DNA of 29,043 nt from Candidatus Kerfeldbacteria bacterium (GCA_016217875.1 JACRFN010000087.1:1-29043), one strand, 5' to 3'; positions 21,791 to 28,955 are shown, counted from the first letter of the stretch. The notes: generated by a model not told the origin, from the letters alone. Numbers and translations are program-made.

Positions 21791-21868
21791 TTATTGTGTG
21801 CTTGCCTTCAGCTTATGATGATATAAATCATTTAGCTGAACAGGGCTAGGCCCACAAGCACACAATAA
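21791..21868. repeat. 78-nt compound hairpin (14-bp perfect outer arms)
   Basis: TTATTGTGTGCTTG (21791-21804) is perfectly complementary to 21855-21868. Inside, TTCAGCT (21807-21813) pairs with AGCTGAA (21834-21840), and GGGC-TAG-GCCC (21843-21853) makes a side hairpin on the 3' side. There is no U-tract. It may be a mobile-element end, a recombination site or an RNA. Part of the gene-free stretch 21765-22050. Confidence 0.6.
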
Positions 21869-21953
21869 TAGTATATATCATTCATGTTATTTAATCAAGG
21901 TTAACTAAGAAATAGGAGTATCCGTTATTGCTAAATTAATGCTTGTATATAAT

Positions 21954-22019
21954 ATCTCTAGGCTTAAGTTAGCCCAATTTTCCTCAATAACTATTTAAAC
22001 ACTATTCCACAGCCCCTTG
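21954..22019 (+). repeat. Diverged direct repeat, copy A (before the Abi_C-like gene)
   Basis: About 66 nt matching 23061-23130 downstream of the next gene. The best block (GCCC/AAATTTT..CTCAATAA... to ACAG.CCCT) agrees at roughly 36 of 46 positions. Both copies hold a GGCT...AGCC hairpin just before AATTTT. Confidence 0.6.
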
Positions 22020-22044
22020 ATGATAAATTAATAATCCGTATTAT
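22017..22044 (+). promoter_or_regulatory. Leaderless promoter of the Abi_C-like gene
   Basis: TTGATG (22017-22022), 16-nt spacer, TATTAT (22039-22044). Exactly 6 nt then lead to the ATG. The -35 box overlaps the end of repeat copy A. Confidence 0.45.
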
Positions 22045-22050
22045 TTATAT

Positions 22051-23034
22051 ATGTTAAAAATTCCAATATTTAGACTTTATGGACAAGGTGATCCTCAAAT
22101 TGAGGAGTATATTCAACCTGCCCTTGGACTAAGACAGTGGGTCGATTTAGGAGAATCAGAGAAAGAAACGGCGTTTCATGAATTAGAAAATGGAGGTTGG
22201 TTAGAAGACTATTCGCCAGAAGTCTTACAAACAATAGAATATTTAAATTACAATTTTTTAAGGCAATGTCCTGGTAAAAATCTTCATCTCATTCAACCTA
22301 AAGATGAGTATAGAAGTATGGGCAATCAATCCGAAAGGATGAGGGCAGCATTAGTAGATTTCCGTCATATTTTTTTGAATGAAGAATCAGACGCAATGGT
22401 CTTTCGGATGTTCACAAAGTTTATGGAAAGCCACATCGATGGTTATCGTTATGGATTGGCAGAAAAAGAAGAAGACCAAGCAAAGAGGAGTGAGTATATA
22501 GAACAAGCCTTTAAAAAATTTGATAGATTGTCAAATATGCTCAATCACATTTTTGAGCAATTTGCTGTGAATGTTGTAGCCACGCGAAATGGACTTGTAC
22601 CCCGCCAAGATGAAAGAATATCGGAAACAATTTATCTACCAACCTTAGAAGCTCTTTCCGACCCTAAATGGAAAACTGTTAGTGATAATCTGTCACGGAT
22701 GTTTGATGATTATAGAAAGGAAAACTATCCAGAGGTAATCACTAAGGCACACAGCGTCGTTCAAAGATTTTTACAGATTTTAGTTGGCGAGGAAGGTAAA
22801 AGTGGAAAAGGAGAAGTTGGAAAATTGTTTAACAAAACTAAACAGGAAGGCGTTGTTCCCATTGACCGTTTTACAGAACCCATAGTCGTTGCGTTTCAGA
22901 GTTTTATTACTTCAGAACGCGCTACCAATAGTACGGCTAAGCCAGCGTTAAAGGACGCAACGTCTTCAGATGCACTTCTTATGATGAACGTAGTAATGGT
23001 CTTCTTGCAACATTGCTTACAGAAGGCTAAGTAA
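22051..23034 (+). CDS. Abi_C-like (abortive-infection C-terminal domain) protein
   Basis: 327 residues. The N-terminal ~190 residues are mainly helical and acidic, with no family recognised. The C-terminal ~120 (DNLSRMFDDYRKENYPEVIT at about 214, then KAHSVVQRFLQILV, and ERATNSTAKPALKDATSSDA leading to LLMMNVVMVFLQHCL) follow the pattern of the Abi_C domain, a HEPN-like region found in abortive-infection and other phage-defence proteins. The HEPN catalytic R-x4-6-H motif is not clear here, since the expected His is missing after ERATNST. It may be non-nucleolytic or a divergent member. AT-rich composition and flanking diverged direct repeats point to horizontal acquisition. Defence function is an inference. 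Confidence 0.6.
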   Translation: MLKIPIFRLYGQGDPQIEEYIQPALGLRQWVDLGESEKETAFHELENGGWLEDYSPEVLQTIEYLNYNFLRQCPGKNLHLIQPKDEYRSMGNQSERMRAALVDFRHIFLNEESDAMVFRMFTKFMESHIDGYRYGLAEKEEDQAKRSEYIEQAFKKFDRLSNMLNHIFEQFAVNVVATRNGLVPRQDERISETIYLPTLEALSDPKWKTVSDNLSRMFDDYRKENYPEVITKAHSVVQRFLQILVGEEGKSGKGEVGKLFNKTKQEGVVPIDRFTEPIVVAFQSFITSERATNSTAKPALKDATSSDALLMMNVVMVFLQHCLQKAK

Positions 23035-23060
23035 ATATTCGGCCACGTTCTTAAAACAAA

Positions 23061-23130
23061 ATCTCTGGCTGATCTAAAAGTCAGCCAAATTTTGCTCAAT
23101 AATTGTTCAAACATCGTTCTACAGACCCTG
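23061..23130 (+). repeat. Diverged direct repeat, copy B (after the Abi_C-like gene)
   Basis: The partner of 21954-22019. It carries the hairpin GGCTGA-TCTAAAAG-TCAGCC (23067-23086) followed by AAATTTT, which could act as a terminator for the Abi_C-like gene. Confidence 0.6.
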
Positions 23131-23149
23131 CCATATGTCGTTCTCATGG

Positions 23150-23184
23150 GCGGGTTTTGAAATTGACTTCAGGCCCATTTTTCG
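23150..23184 (+). repeat. Promoter-like module, copy 1 (TTGACT without a -10 box)
   Basis: GGGTTTTGAAATTGACTT followed by a 17-nt AT/GC pattern ending CGC. TTGACT is at 23163-23168, but the place of the -10 box holds CCACCC. Related copies are at 23388-23424 and 23887-23926. Confidence 0.5.
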
Positions 23185-23249
23185 CCCACCCCAAATCCTC
23201 ATTTTCTCATTTGCCTAAATGACGAAATGACAAATTTCTCCCCCTTCAA

Positions 23250-23281
23250 CCTGGCGCATATTCGCGCGAATATGCGCCAGG
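23250..23281. promoter_or_regulatory. 32-nt perfect palindrome, operator-like site 1
   Basis: CCTGGCGCATATTCGC is followed by its exact reverse complement. The core CATATTCG(CG)CGAATATG matches that of the palindrome at 23451-23478 except for the central two bases. Confidence 0.55.
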
Positions 23282-23297
23282 GTTAGTGTAAATACTT

Positions 23298-23329
23298 ATT
23301 TAATTACGTAACTAATTACGTAATTAAAT
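23298..23329. repeat. AT-rich 13-bp inverted repeat
   Basis: ATTTAATTACGTA (23298-23310), loop ACTAAT, TACGTAATTAAAT (23317-23329). It forms part of the gene-free stretch 23035-23583, which otherwise holds repeat copy B, two promoter-like modules and the operator-like palindromes. Confidence 0.6.
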
Positions 23330-23387
23330 ACGTACCTAACCCACGTACTACGGCGGACAGGTCGTTCCACCAGGCCTGCCTTTTATA

Positions 23388-23424
23388 AGCGGGGTTTAGA
23401 ATTGACTTAAGGCCGATTTTGAGC
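23388..23424 (+). repeat. Promoter-like module, copy 2 (TTGACT without a -10 box)
   Basis: GGGGTTTAGAATTGACTT then a 17-nt spacer-like stretch ending AGC. TTGACT is at 23402-23407, and TGACTC occupies the -10 position. Confidence 0.5.
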
Positions 23425-23450
23425 TGACTCACCTTTCCTCTTATTTTTAC

Positions 23451-23478
23451 CTGGTCATATTCGTACGAATATGACCAG
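23451..23478. promoter_or_regulatory. 28-nt perfect palindrome, operator-like site 2
   Basis: CTGGTCATATTCGT is followed by its exact reverse complement. Its left half resembles the site overlapping the ArsR-type promoter (CTGGTC.AATTCGTACGAAT). Confidence 0.6.
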
Positions 23479-23513
23479 AGATTTTTCGCGAATCCATAAA
23501 TTCTTGTTTTTCT

Positions 23514-23546
23514 ACCTGGTCTAATTCGTACGAATGGTTCCAAGGT
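23514..23546. promoter_or_regulatory. Operator-like site 3, upstream of the ArsR-type gene
   Basis: ACCTGGTCTAATTCG followed by TACGAATGGTTCCAAGGT is an imperfect palindrome with the perfect core AATTCGTACGAATT-like AATTCGTACGAAT. It covers the -35 region of the ArsR-type gene (-10 box at 23558-23563), which fits autorepression. Confidence 0.55.
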
Positions 23547-23554
23547 CGCAATGA

Positions 23555-23563
23555 TGTTATAAT
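23555..23563 (+). promoter_or_regulatory. Extended -10 promoter of the ArsR-type gene
   Basis: TGTTATAAT is a perfect -10 with TG extension, and the predicted start is near 23570, 14 nt before the ATG. The -35 position (TGGTTC) is poor and lies in operator site 3. Confidence 0.6.
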
Positions 23564-23583
23564 GGTCATAATAGTATTGATTT

Positions 23584-23844
23584 ATGGCTAACTTGGAAAA
23601 GACGTTAAAAGCGCTGGCCAACCGGAGACGATTGGCCATTGTCGGTCATCTCAAGACCCACCCCGAGGCCACGGTAGGTGAGTTAGCTGCGGCCATCAAG
23701 CTGTCTTTCCGCTCTACCTCCAAGCACCTGGCGGTATTGATGGCAGCTGACGTGGTCGAGCGCGAACAGCGCAGTTTGCAGATGTTCTATTCGCTGTCCG
23801 CCGAGTCGCCTAGACACCTCCGCCGTCTTTTAGACCTGGTCTAA
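23584..23844 (+). CDS. ArsR-type winged-helix transcriptional regulator
   Basis: 86 residues, all of it a winged helix-turn-helix: LEKTLKALANRRRLAIVGHL (4-23), TVGELAAAIKLSFRSTSKHL (30-49, the helix-turn-helix), then AVLMAADVVEREQRSLQMFYSLS. The metal-binding ELCVCD motif of ArsR/SmtB is absent (VGELAAA instead), so it does not look like a classical metal sensor. Operator-like sites lie directly upstream and across its own stop codon, immediately ahead of mreB. The last codons (GAC CTG GTC TAA) are themselves part of an operator-like sequence. Autoregulation and control of mreB are inferences. Confidence 0.85.
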   Translation: MANLEKTLKALANRRRLAIVGHLKTHPEATVGELAAAIKLSFRSTSKHLAVLMAADVVEREQRSLQMFYSLSAESPRHLRRLLDLV

Positions 23845-23885
23845 TTTCCTCCAAAGGCGGACAGGCGTACGAATGGTACCAAAGG
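23834..23885. promoter_or_regulatory. Operator-like site 4, split by a 19-nt insertion
   Basis: ACCTGGTCTAATT (23834-23846) and CGTACGAATGGTACCAAAGGT, written as halves (CGTACGAATGG and TACCAAAGGT, 23866-23885), match the two halves of site 3 but are separated by 19 nt. The second half ends 18 nt before the -35 box of mreB. Confidence 0.5.
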
Positions 23886-23903
23886 TATGTGGTGTTTTTG
23901 AAA

Positions 23904-23932
23904 TTGACTTTGGGGTTTATTTTCGCTAAAGT
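23904..23932 (+). promoter_or_regulatory. mreB promoter (promoter-like module, copy 3)
   Basis: TTGACT (23904-23909), 17-nt spacer, TAAAGT (23927-23932). The ATG is 9 nt further on, so the mRNA is nearly leaderless. The upstream flank GTTTTTGAAATTGACTT is shared with modules at 23150 and 23388, but only this copy has a -10 box. Confidence 0.65.
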
Positions 23933-23941
23933 AAACAGGCT

Positions 23942-24949
23942 ATGTTTGTTAAGAAAATCGGCATTGATTTGGGCACAACCTATTCCCTGGTGCATGTGCC
24001 AGGGCGCGGTATTGTATTAAATGAACCATCAGTGGTCGCCATATCCACGGTTGATAAAAGCGTGCTGGCTGTGGGGGAGGAGGCTAAGGAAATGTTGGGG
24101 CGCACGCCTGATACTATCGTGGCCCTGCGGCCTCTTAAAGACGGCGTGATTGCTGATTACCACACCACCGAGGCCATGTTGCGTTATTTCATCAACAAAG
24201 CCTTGGGTGGAATTCGTTTTTTCAAGCCCGAGGTCATGATTGCCGTGCCGGCCGGCATCACCTCCACCGAGCGCCGGGCCGTTATCGACGCCACTATTGC
24301 CGCCGGAGCCAAGGCGGCTTATATTATCAAAGAGCCGATTGCCGCGGCCATTGGCGCTAATATTCCTATCGGTTCGGCTTCGGGGCACATGATAGTTGAT
24401 ATGGGCGGCGGTACCAGTGAGGTGGCCATTATCAGTTTGGGCGGCATTGTGGCCAATACTTCGGTGCGCATTGGCGGCAACAAGCTTGACGCCGCCATTA
24501 TGGATTACATCCGCAAGAAGTACAGCCTGGCCATTGGCGAGCAATCAGCCGAAGAAGTTAAGATAAAAATAGGCTCAGCCATGTATTTGGAAGATAAGCT
24601 GTCCATGGATGTAAGAGGCCGCGATATGATTTCCGGCCTGCCCCGCACCGTTAATGTGACTTCAGACGACGTGACCGAAGCCATCCAGGGCGTGTTGGAA
24701 GGGATTATTCACGCTGCTAAATCAGTGCTTCAGGTAACGCCGCCCGAGCTGTCGGCTGATGTGATTGATAAGGGTATGGTGCTTTCGGGAGGTACTTCGC
24801 TTCTCCGTAACATTGACAAACTCTTCACCCAGGCCACTGGCGTGGTGGCTTATATAGCTGACGAAGCCATGTTGTGCGTGGCGCGAGGTACTGGTGTGGC
24901 TTTGGATAACCTGGAGTCGTACAAGCGGAGCATTCTTTCTACTAAGTAA
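23942..24949 (+). CDS. mreB: Rod-shape-determining actin homologue MreB
   Basis: MreB forms membrane-bound filaments that guide cell-wall synthesis. Actin-fold nucleotide motifs are intact: IGIDLGTTYSLVHVPGRGIV, abbreviated GIDLGTTYS (phosphate 1, near residue 7), MIVDMGGGTSEVAIISLGG (phosphate 2, about 150-168), and VLSGGTSLLRNID (adenosine, about 280). Length 335 is normal. No mreC or mreD follows; instead a replication gene starts 6 nt later. Operator-like sequence just upstream suggests control by the neighbouring ArsR-type protein. Confidence 0.96.
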   Translation: MFVKKIGIDLGTTYSLVHVPGRGIVLNEPSVVAISTVDKSVLAVGEEAKEMLGRTPDTIVALRPLKDGVIADYHTTEAMLRYFINKALGGIRFFKPEVMIAVPAGITSTERRAVIDATIAAGAKAAYIIKEPIAAAIGANIPIGSASGHMIVDMGGGTSEVAIISLGGIVANTSVRIGGNKLDAAIMDYIRKKYSLAIGEQSAEEVKIKIGSAMYLEDKLSMDVRGRDMISGLPRTVNVTSDDVTEAIQGVLEGIIHAAKSVLQVTPPELSADVIDKGMVLSGGTSLLRNIDKLFTQATGVVAYIADEAMLCVARGTGVALDNLESYKRSILSTK

Positions 24950-24955
24950 TTCACC

Positions 24956-25984
24956 GTGGCCTTGTCTATGACTAGTGACGCTCTTATAGGTCATCAAGCG
25001 GCTTACCGTCTTTTGGCAGATTTGTTCGATCGCGGTACGCCCAGCCACGCTTATCTTTTGGCCGGACCGCGGAGCGTAGGCAAGACCACGGTAGTCCGTC
25101 AGCTGTTAAAATATTTGCTTTGTTTGAAGAGCAAATCTAAGGAGCATCCTGGCGATGCCTGCCAGGCCTGCCGTCAAATCGAAGCGGGCACGCATCCTGA
25201 TGTCTGGTGGCTGAAACGAGCCGAGGGCAAGCAAGACATCACTATTGATCAAATACGCCAACTTAAGGGTTTTACCAATCTGGGGTCTTTAGCCGGCGGG
25301 CTGAGGGTGGTGGTAATGGAGGCAGCCGAAGATCTTAATCCGGAGGCGGCCAACGCTTTGTTGAAAGTGTTAGAAGAGCCTTTGGGGCGTACGGTTTTCT
25401 TTTTAATAAGCCACCAACCCAGCCGCCTTTTGCCAACCGTTCGCTCTCGTTGCTTTGTCATACATTTCGGCTTTACTCCTCTGGATATTATTAAGGAGGC
25501 GCTCGTCAGCCGTTATAAACTGCCCCCCGCTCAGGCCACCGACTTGGCTCGGCTCGCATCTGGTCGGCCGGGAGTGGCCTTGGCTTTGGCTTGTTCGCCA
25601 GAGCTGGGGCAGGAAATGTTGACGCAAGCCAAAGGTTTTTTAAGCCTGCTTGGCCATAATCCTTGGGTTGCCATGCAACAGCTTATTGCTTCAACGCTCA
25701 AACAGAGCGATGCGGCGCACAATAAAGAGGTGGAAAAAGTAAACGATTATCTCAAGGTCTGGTTGGAGGTACTGCGGGATATCGTCTTGCTTAAACTTGA
25801 TCTGCCTGGTTTGGTGCGGTATCAGGCATTGGAACCCGACATGAACAAACTGTCCTCAGGGTTTTCTTTGTTAAAGCTGCTGGATTTGAGTCAGCAACTG
25901 GAGCAGGCTCGCCGCAAGCTTGAAGCTAATGCCAATATTCGTTTGACTTTAGAGTGTTTGACCATCAATTTCTCCTACTTATGA
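24956..25984 (+). CDS. holB: DNA polymerase III subunit delta' (clamp loader)
   Basis: A AAA+ clamp-loader subunit. HAYLLAGPRSVGKTTVVRQL (31-50) contains a Walker A (GPRSVGKT), then NPEAANALLKVLEEPL, and the SRC motif (VRSRCFVIHF) carrying the arginine finger. Only three of the zinc-module cysteines are evident (C56, C69, C72; CxxC). The start is either this GTG (6 nt after mreB) or an ATG at 24968. Walker A is intact, so it may bind nucleotide, unlike E. coli delta'. It overlaps the next gene at ATGA (25981-25984). Confidence 0.9.
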   Translation: MALSMTSDALIGHQAAYRLLADLFDRGTPSHAYLLAGPRSVGKTTVVRQLLKYLLCLKSKSKEHPGDACQACRQIEAGTHPDVWWLKRAEGKQDITIDQIRQLKGFTNLGSLAGGLRVVVMEAAEDLNPEAANALLKVLEEPLGRTVFFLISHQPSRLLPTVRSRCFVIHFGFTPLDIIKEALVSRYKLPPAQATDLARLASGRPGVALALACSPELGQEMLTQAKGFLSLLGHNPWVAMQQLIASTLKQSDAAHNKEVEKVNDYLKVWLEVLRDIVLLKLDLPGLVRYQALEPDMNKLSSGFSLLKLLDLSQQLEQARRKLEANANIRLTLECLTINFSYL

Positions 25985-27063
25985 AAATAATTTTCCCCAA
26001 CCTTTTTACTGGCAGGATAGTCAGGCTAGTTCCACTGCTTTTACTCGCCCTAATCTTGAGCGGAGCCTCCTGCGGCTTCAGGGTTAGAACCGCTACTCCC
26101 AACGGTGGAGTTTATCGCACCAGCGACGGCGGCAAAACCTGGCGTCAGGTGGTGGCGGCCGGTTTAGTCAAGGATAAGCCAGTAACCATTGCCAATTTAG
26201 ATATTAAAAAATTATTAATTTCACCCCTCGACGACAGAGTAGTCTACGCCCTGGCCGGACGTGACGGTGTCTACGAGTCTCAAGACTCAGGTGAGAATTG
26301 GCATAAATTTTTTAGCAGTTTGGCCGTTCAAGACTTAGTCCTTCATCCGCAGTTACGCGATACTTTGTATTTGGCGGCAGCCAACCGTATTTTGCGCACC
26401 AGTAACGGCGGTAAGGATTGGCAAGAGGTGTATCTGGAGTCTACGCCGGATGTATCCATCACCACTTTAGTTATCGACACTAAGAACGCCCAGGTTCTAT
26501 ATGCCGGCACGTCCAACGGCGGTTTATTGCGGAGCCAGGATGGCGGCAGCAGTTGGCAGCAAGTGCATTTTTTCAAGTTTAAACAAAAAGTAGCCCAAAT
26601 AGCCGTCTCGCCCCAAGATAGTAAGGTAATCTATGCGGCTCTGCCCTCGGGCAGCCTTTGGCGTACGGCTGATAGCGGACAAAACTGGACCGAGGTTTCT
26701 TTGGTCTTTCGGGATAAGCTTAAAATTAATATAGGGTCGTATCGCGCTTTGACCTTCCTGCCGGCGGGCAAGGATGGTTTATTGTACGCCACACAGTATG
26801 GTTTGTTTCGCAGTTTAGATGGCGGTACTTCATGGGAGGAAGTTAAATTAGTGACGCCGCCCAACAGCATCAATATCACGGGTCTGGTAGTCAGCCCTGG
26901 TAACGGCCAGGAGATCTCTTACGTGGCGCCAGCCGCCTTTTACAGGAGCCGTGACGGCGGCCGCAGCTGGGAGACCATGTCTTTGCCGGCCAATCGTCAT
27001 CCCGCCGCTTTGGTCATGAGCCCCCGTGAGGCCAAAGTACTATATTTGGGTTTCTCAAAGTAA
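25981..27063 (+). CDS. BNR/Asp-box seven-bladed beta-propeller lipoprotein (Ycf48-like fold)
   Basis: 360 residues from the ATG that overlaps the holB stop; a TTG further upstream is not needed. A signal peptide (VRLVPLLLLALILSGASC) ends with a lipobox-like SGASC, so it is probably lipid-anchored outside the membrane. Seven Asp-box motifs of the form S/T-x-D-x-G-x-x-W occur at regular spacing: TSDGGKTW, SQDSGENW, TSNGGKDW, SQDGGSSW, TADSGQNW, SLDGGTSW, SRDGGRSW. Seven repeats fit one closed sortilin/Ycf48-type propeller. It may be an assembly factor or binding scaffold. Its function is unknown. Confidence 0.85.
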   Translation: MKIIFPNLFTGRIVRLVPLLLLALILSGASCGFRVRTATPNGGVYRTSDGGKTWRQVVAAGLVKDKPVTIANLDIKKLLISPLDDRVVYALAGRDGVYESQDSGENWHKFFSSLAVQDLVLHPQLRDTLYLAAANRILRTSNGGKDWQEVYLESTPDVSITTLVIDTKNAQVLYAGTSNGGLLRSQDGGSSWQQVHFFKFKQKVAQIAVSPQDSKVIYAALPSGSLWRTADSGQNWTEVSLVFRDKLKINIGSYRALTFLPAGKDGLLYATQYGLFRSLDGGTSWEEVKLVTPPNSINITGLVVSPGNGQEISYVAPAAFYRSRDGGRSWETMSLPANRHPAALVMSPREAKVLYLGFSK

Positions 27064-27131
27064 GGAATCATTAATTTAGAATTGAGAATTAAGGATTCGT
27101 AATTCATTATTCGTTATTCATAATTCCGAGT
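27064..27131. repeat. AT-rich spacer with degenerate inverted repeats
   Basis: GAATTA...TAATTC and several GAATT/ATTCAT units in a 68-nt spacer before frr. It resembles the GAATCGA-type insertion in alaS. CATAAT (27119-27124) 7 nt before the frr ATG is a possible -10 box. Confidence 0.4.
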
Positions 27132-27686
27132 ATGCAACAGATTATTGAACAAGCTAAGCCTAAATTCGCCAAAGTTCTAGAGCACCTAAAGGTTGAACTT
27201 TCTACCATACGCTCGGGACGGGCCAATCCGGCCCTGGTGGAGCAGGTGAAAGTTGAGGCTTATGGTACGGTTACGCCGCTGATTGAATTGGCTTCTATTA
27301 CCGCGCCCGAGCCGCGGTTGTTGGTGGTGCAGCCCTGGGATAAGGGAATTATGAAAGACGTGGAGCGTGCTCTGCAGGCAGCCAACGTGGGCGCTTCGCC
27401 GGTGATTGAAGGCCAGCTTATACGTTTGAACTTGCCAGCCCTGACAGAAGAGAGGCGCCGGGAATTACTGAAACTGGTCAAGACTAAGCTGGAAGAGGGC
27501 AGGGTGGCGGTGCGCAATGTGCGTGAAGAAGTTATAAAACAGTTAAAGGAGCAAAAGACCAAGGGTACTATAAGTGAGGATGATTTTTTCATGGCGCAGA
27601 AGGATTTGCAAAAGCTGGTGGACGAAGTTAATGAGCAAATAAAAAAACACCATGAGGCCAAGGAAAAAGAGATAATGACAATATAA
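27132..27686 (+). CDS. frr: Ribosome recycling factor
   Basis: RRF splits post-termination ribosomes with EF-G. The two-domain pattern is clear: LKVELSTIRSGRANPALVEQ (about 19-38) for the coiled-coil domain, then VEAYGTVTPLIELASITAPE and LLVVQPWD for domain II, and the return helix with RNVREEVIKQLKEQKTKGTI and DDFFMAQKDLQKLVDE. The length of 184 is typical. pyrH, its usual partner upstream, is not here. Confidence 0.96.
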   Translation: MQQIIEQAKPKFAKVLEHLKVELSTIRSGRANPALVEQVKVEAYGTVTPLIELASITAPEPRLLVVQPWDKGIMKDVERALQAANVGASPVIEGQLIRLNLPALTEERRRELLKLVKTKLEEGRVAVRNVREEVIKQLKEQKTKGTISEDDFFMAQKDLQKLVDEVNEQIKKHHEAKEKEIMTI

Positions 27687-27818
27687 ATTCAAAATTCAAA
27701 TATCAAAAATCAAAATAACAATGTAAGGGTAAGAATGATTTAATAATTTTGAATTTTAATTTGTCATTTTTAATTTTGATTTTTCCATTTTACATTAACC
27801 GCTTCAAGGTCAACTGAA
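27687..27818. repeat. AT-rich inverted repeat spacer with ATCAAAA-type units
   Basis: The left part (TCAAAATTCAAATATCAAAA, then ATCAAAAT) is loosely complementary to the right part (TTTTGAATTTTAATTTGTCA, then TTTTAATTTTGATTTTT). The ATCAAAA unit is the same as in the tandem repeat inside mnmA. Confidence 0.5.
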
Positions 27819-28931
27819 ATGTTAACGACTATCATAGTTTTTATAGCAATATTGGCATTATTGGTTCTGGCTCACGAGTGGGGGCATTTTTTTACGGCGC
27901 GGCGGCTGGGCGTAGCCGTGCAAGAATTTGGTTTTGGCTTTCCCCCACGCGCTTGGAGCACATTAAGGGGCGGCGTGCGTTATTCAGTTAACTGGCTACC
28001 CTTGGGTGGATTTGTCAAGCTGAAGGGTGAGGGGGGTGAGTATAAGGGAGAGCCTGACAGTTTTGCGGCCCAGGCGCCGTGGCGACGCAGCATTATTCTT
28101 ACTGCCGGCGTAACCATGAATGTGATTTTGGCTGCTTTATTATTGTCGTTGGGTTTTGTTGTTGGTTTGCCAACGGTTTTGGATGAAACTCAGCTGTCAT
28201 CGGCGCGTGATGTTAAAATACAAGTTATATCAGTAGTGCCCTCCTCGCCGGCGGCAGTGGCTGGTTTCGAGCCCGGTGATACCATCATGGCCATTAACAA
28301 ACAAAGCTTTGTCACTTTGACCGAATTACAAAATTACGTGGCGGCCCATGCCGTCGGATCTCTAGTTGTGACATTAGAGCGTGCCGATCAAATTATAGAC
28401 AAGGCGCTCACCCCAACTCTTTTACCAGCCACAGGGGCTAGGGCAGTTATGGGCGTAAGTTTGGTGCAAAGCGGCATTATATCTTACCCTTGGCCTCAGG
28501 CTGTCATCAGAGGTGTGGAGCAGACCTGGTATTTGGCGCGCGAGATTGTGCTGGCTTTCATTGATTTATTTAGGAATTTATTAGTACATCAGCAAGTGCC
28601 TAAAGATATCGCAGGCCCGGTGGGTATAGCCGTGCTCACGGGACAGGTAGTGGAGCTCGGGTTTATTTACGTGTTGCAGTTTGCGGCCTTGCTTTCACTA
28701 AACCTGGCTATTATAAATATTCTACCCTTTCCAGCGCTTGATGGCGGTCGGCTGTTGTTCGTGATCATAGCCAAGCTGCGCCGCAAACCCAACAACGAGC
28801 AGATAGAGGCGCTGGTGCATAACATTGGTTTTGCCTTGTTGATGTTACTGGTGCTGGTCGTGACTTATCGCGACGTTTTGCGCTTCGGCGGGGGATTTAT
28901 AAGCAGTTTTAGCAAACTCTGGGGTTCTTGA
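27819..28931 (+). CDS. rseP: Site-2 protease, RseP/RIP metalloprotease family
   Basis: An intramembrane zinc protease. The active site HEWGH (H19, E20, H23) lies in the first hydrophobic segment (LALLVLAHEWGHFFTARRLG). FGFGFPPR and VNWLPLGGFVKL follow as expected. A single PDZ domain spans about residues 115-185 (VISVVPSSPAAVAGFEPGDT). The second zinc ligand is in NILPFPALDGGRLLF (near 300), and the final membrane span is at the C-terminus. The length of 370 fits the one-PDZ form. It may act in regulated proteolysis of anti-sigma factors or signal-peptide remnants. The substrate is unknown. Confidence 0.93.
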   Translation: MLTTIIVFIAILALLVLAHEWGHFFTARRLGVAVQEFGFGFPPRAWSTLRGGVRYSVNWLPLGGFVKLKGEGGEYKGEPDSFAAQAPWRRSIILTAGVTMNVILAALLLSLGFVVGLPTVLDETQLSSARDVKIQVISVVPSSPAAVAGFEPGDTIMAINKQSFVTLTELQNYVAAHAVGSLVVTLERADQIIDKALTPTLLPATGARAVMGVSLVQSGIISYPWPQAVIRGVEQTWYLAREIVLAFIDLFRNLLVHQQVPKDIAGPVGIAVLTGQVVELGFIYVLQFAALLSLNLAIINILPFPALDGGRLLFVIIAKLRRKPNNEQIEALVHNIGFALLMLLVLVVTYRDVLRFGGGFISSFSKLWGS

Positions 28932-28955
28932 AAATTACTAGGCTAGGGGAGTTTT

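Noticed and set aside
21791..21868. Integron attC site
   Set aside because: No GTTRRRY/RYYYAAC core sites and no integrase gene in the window.
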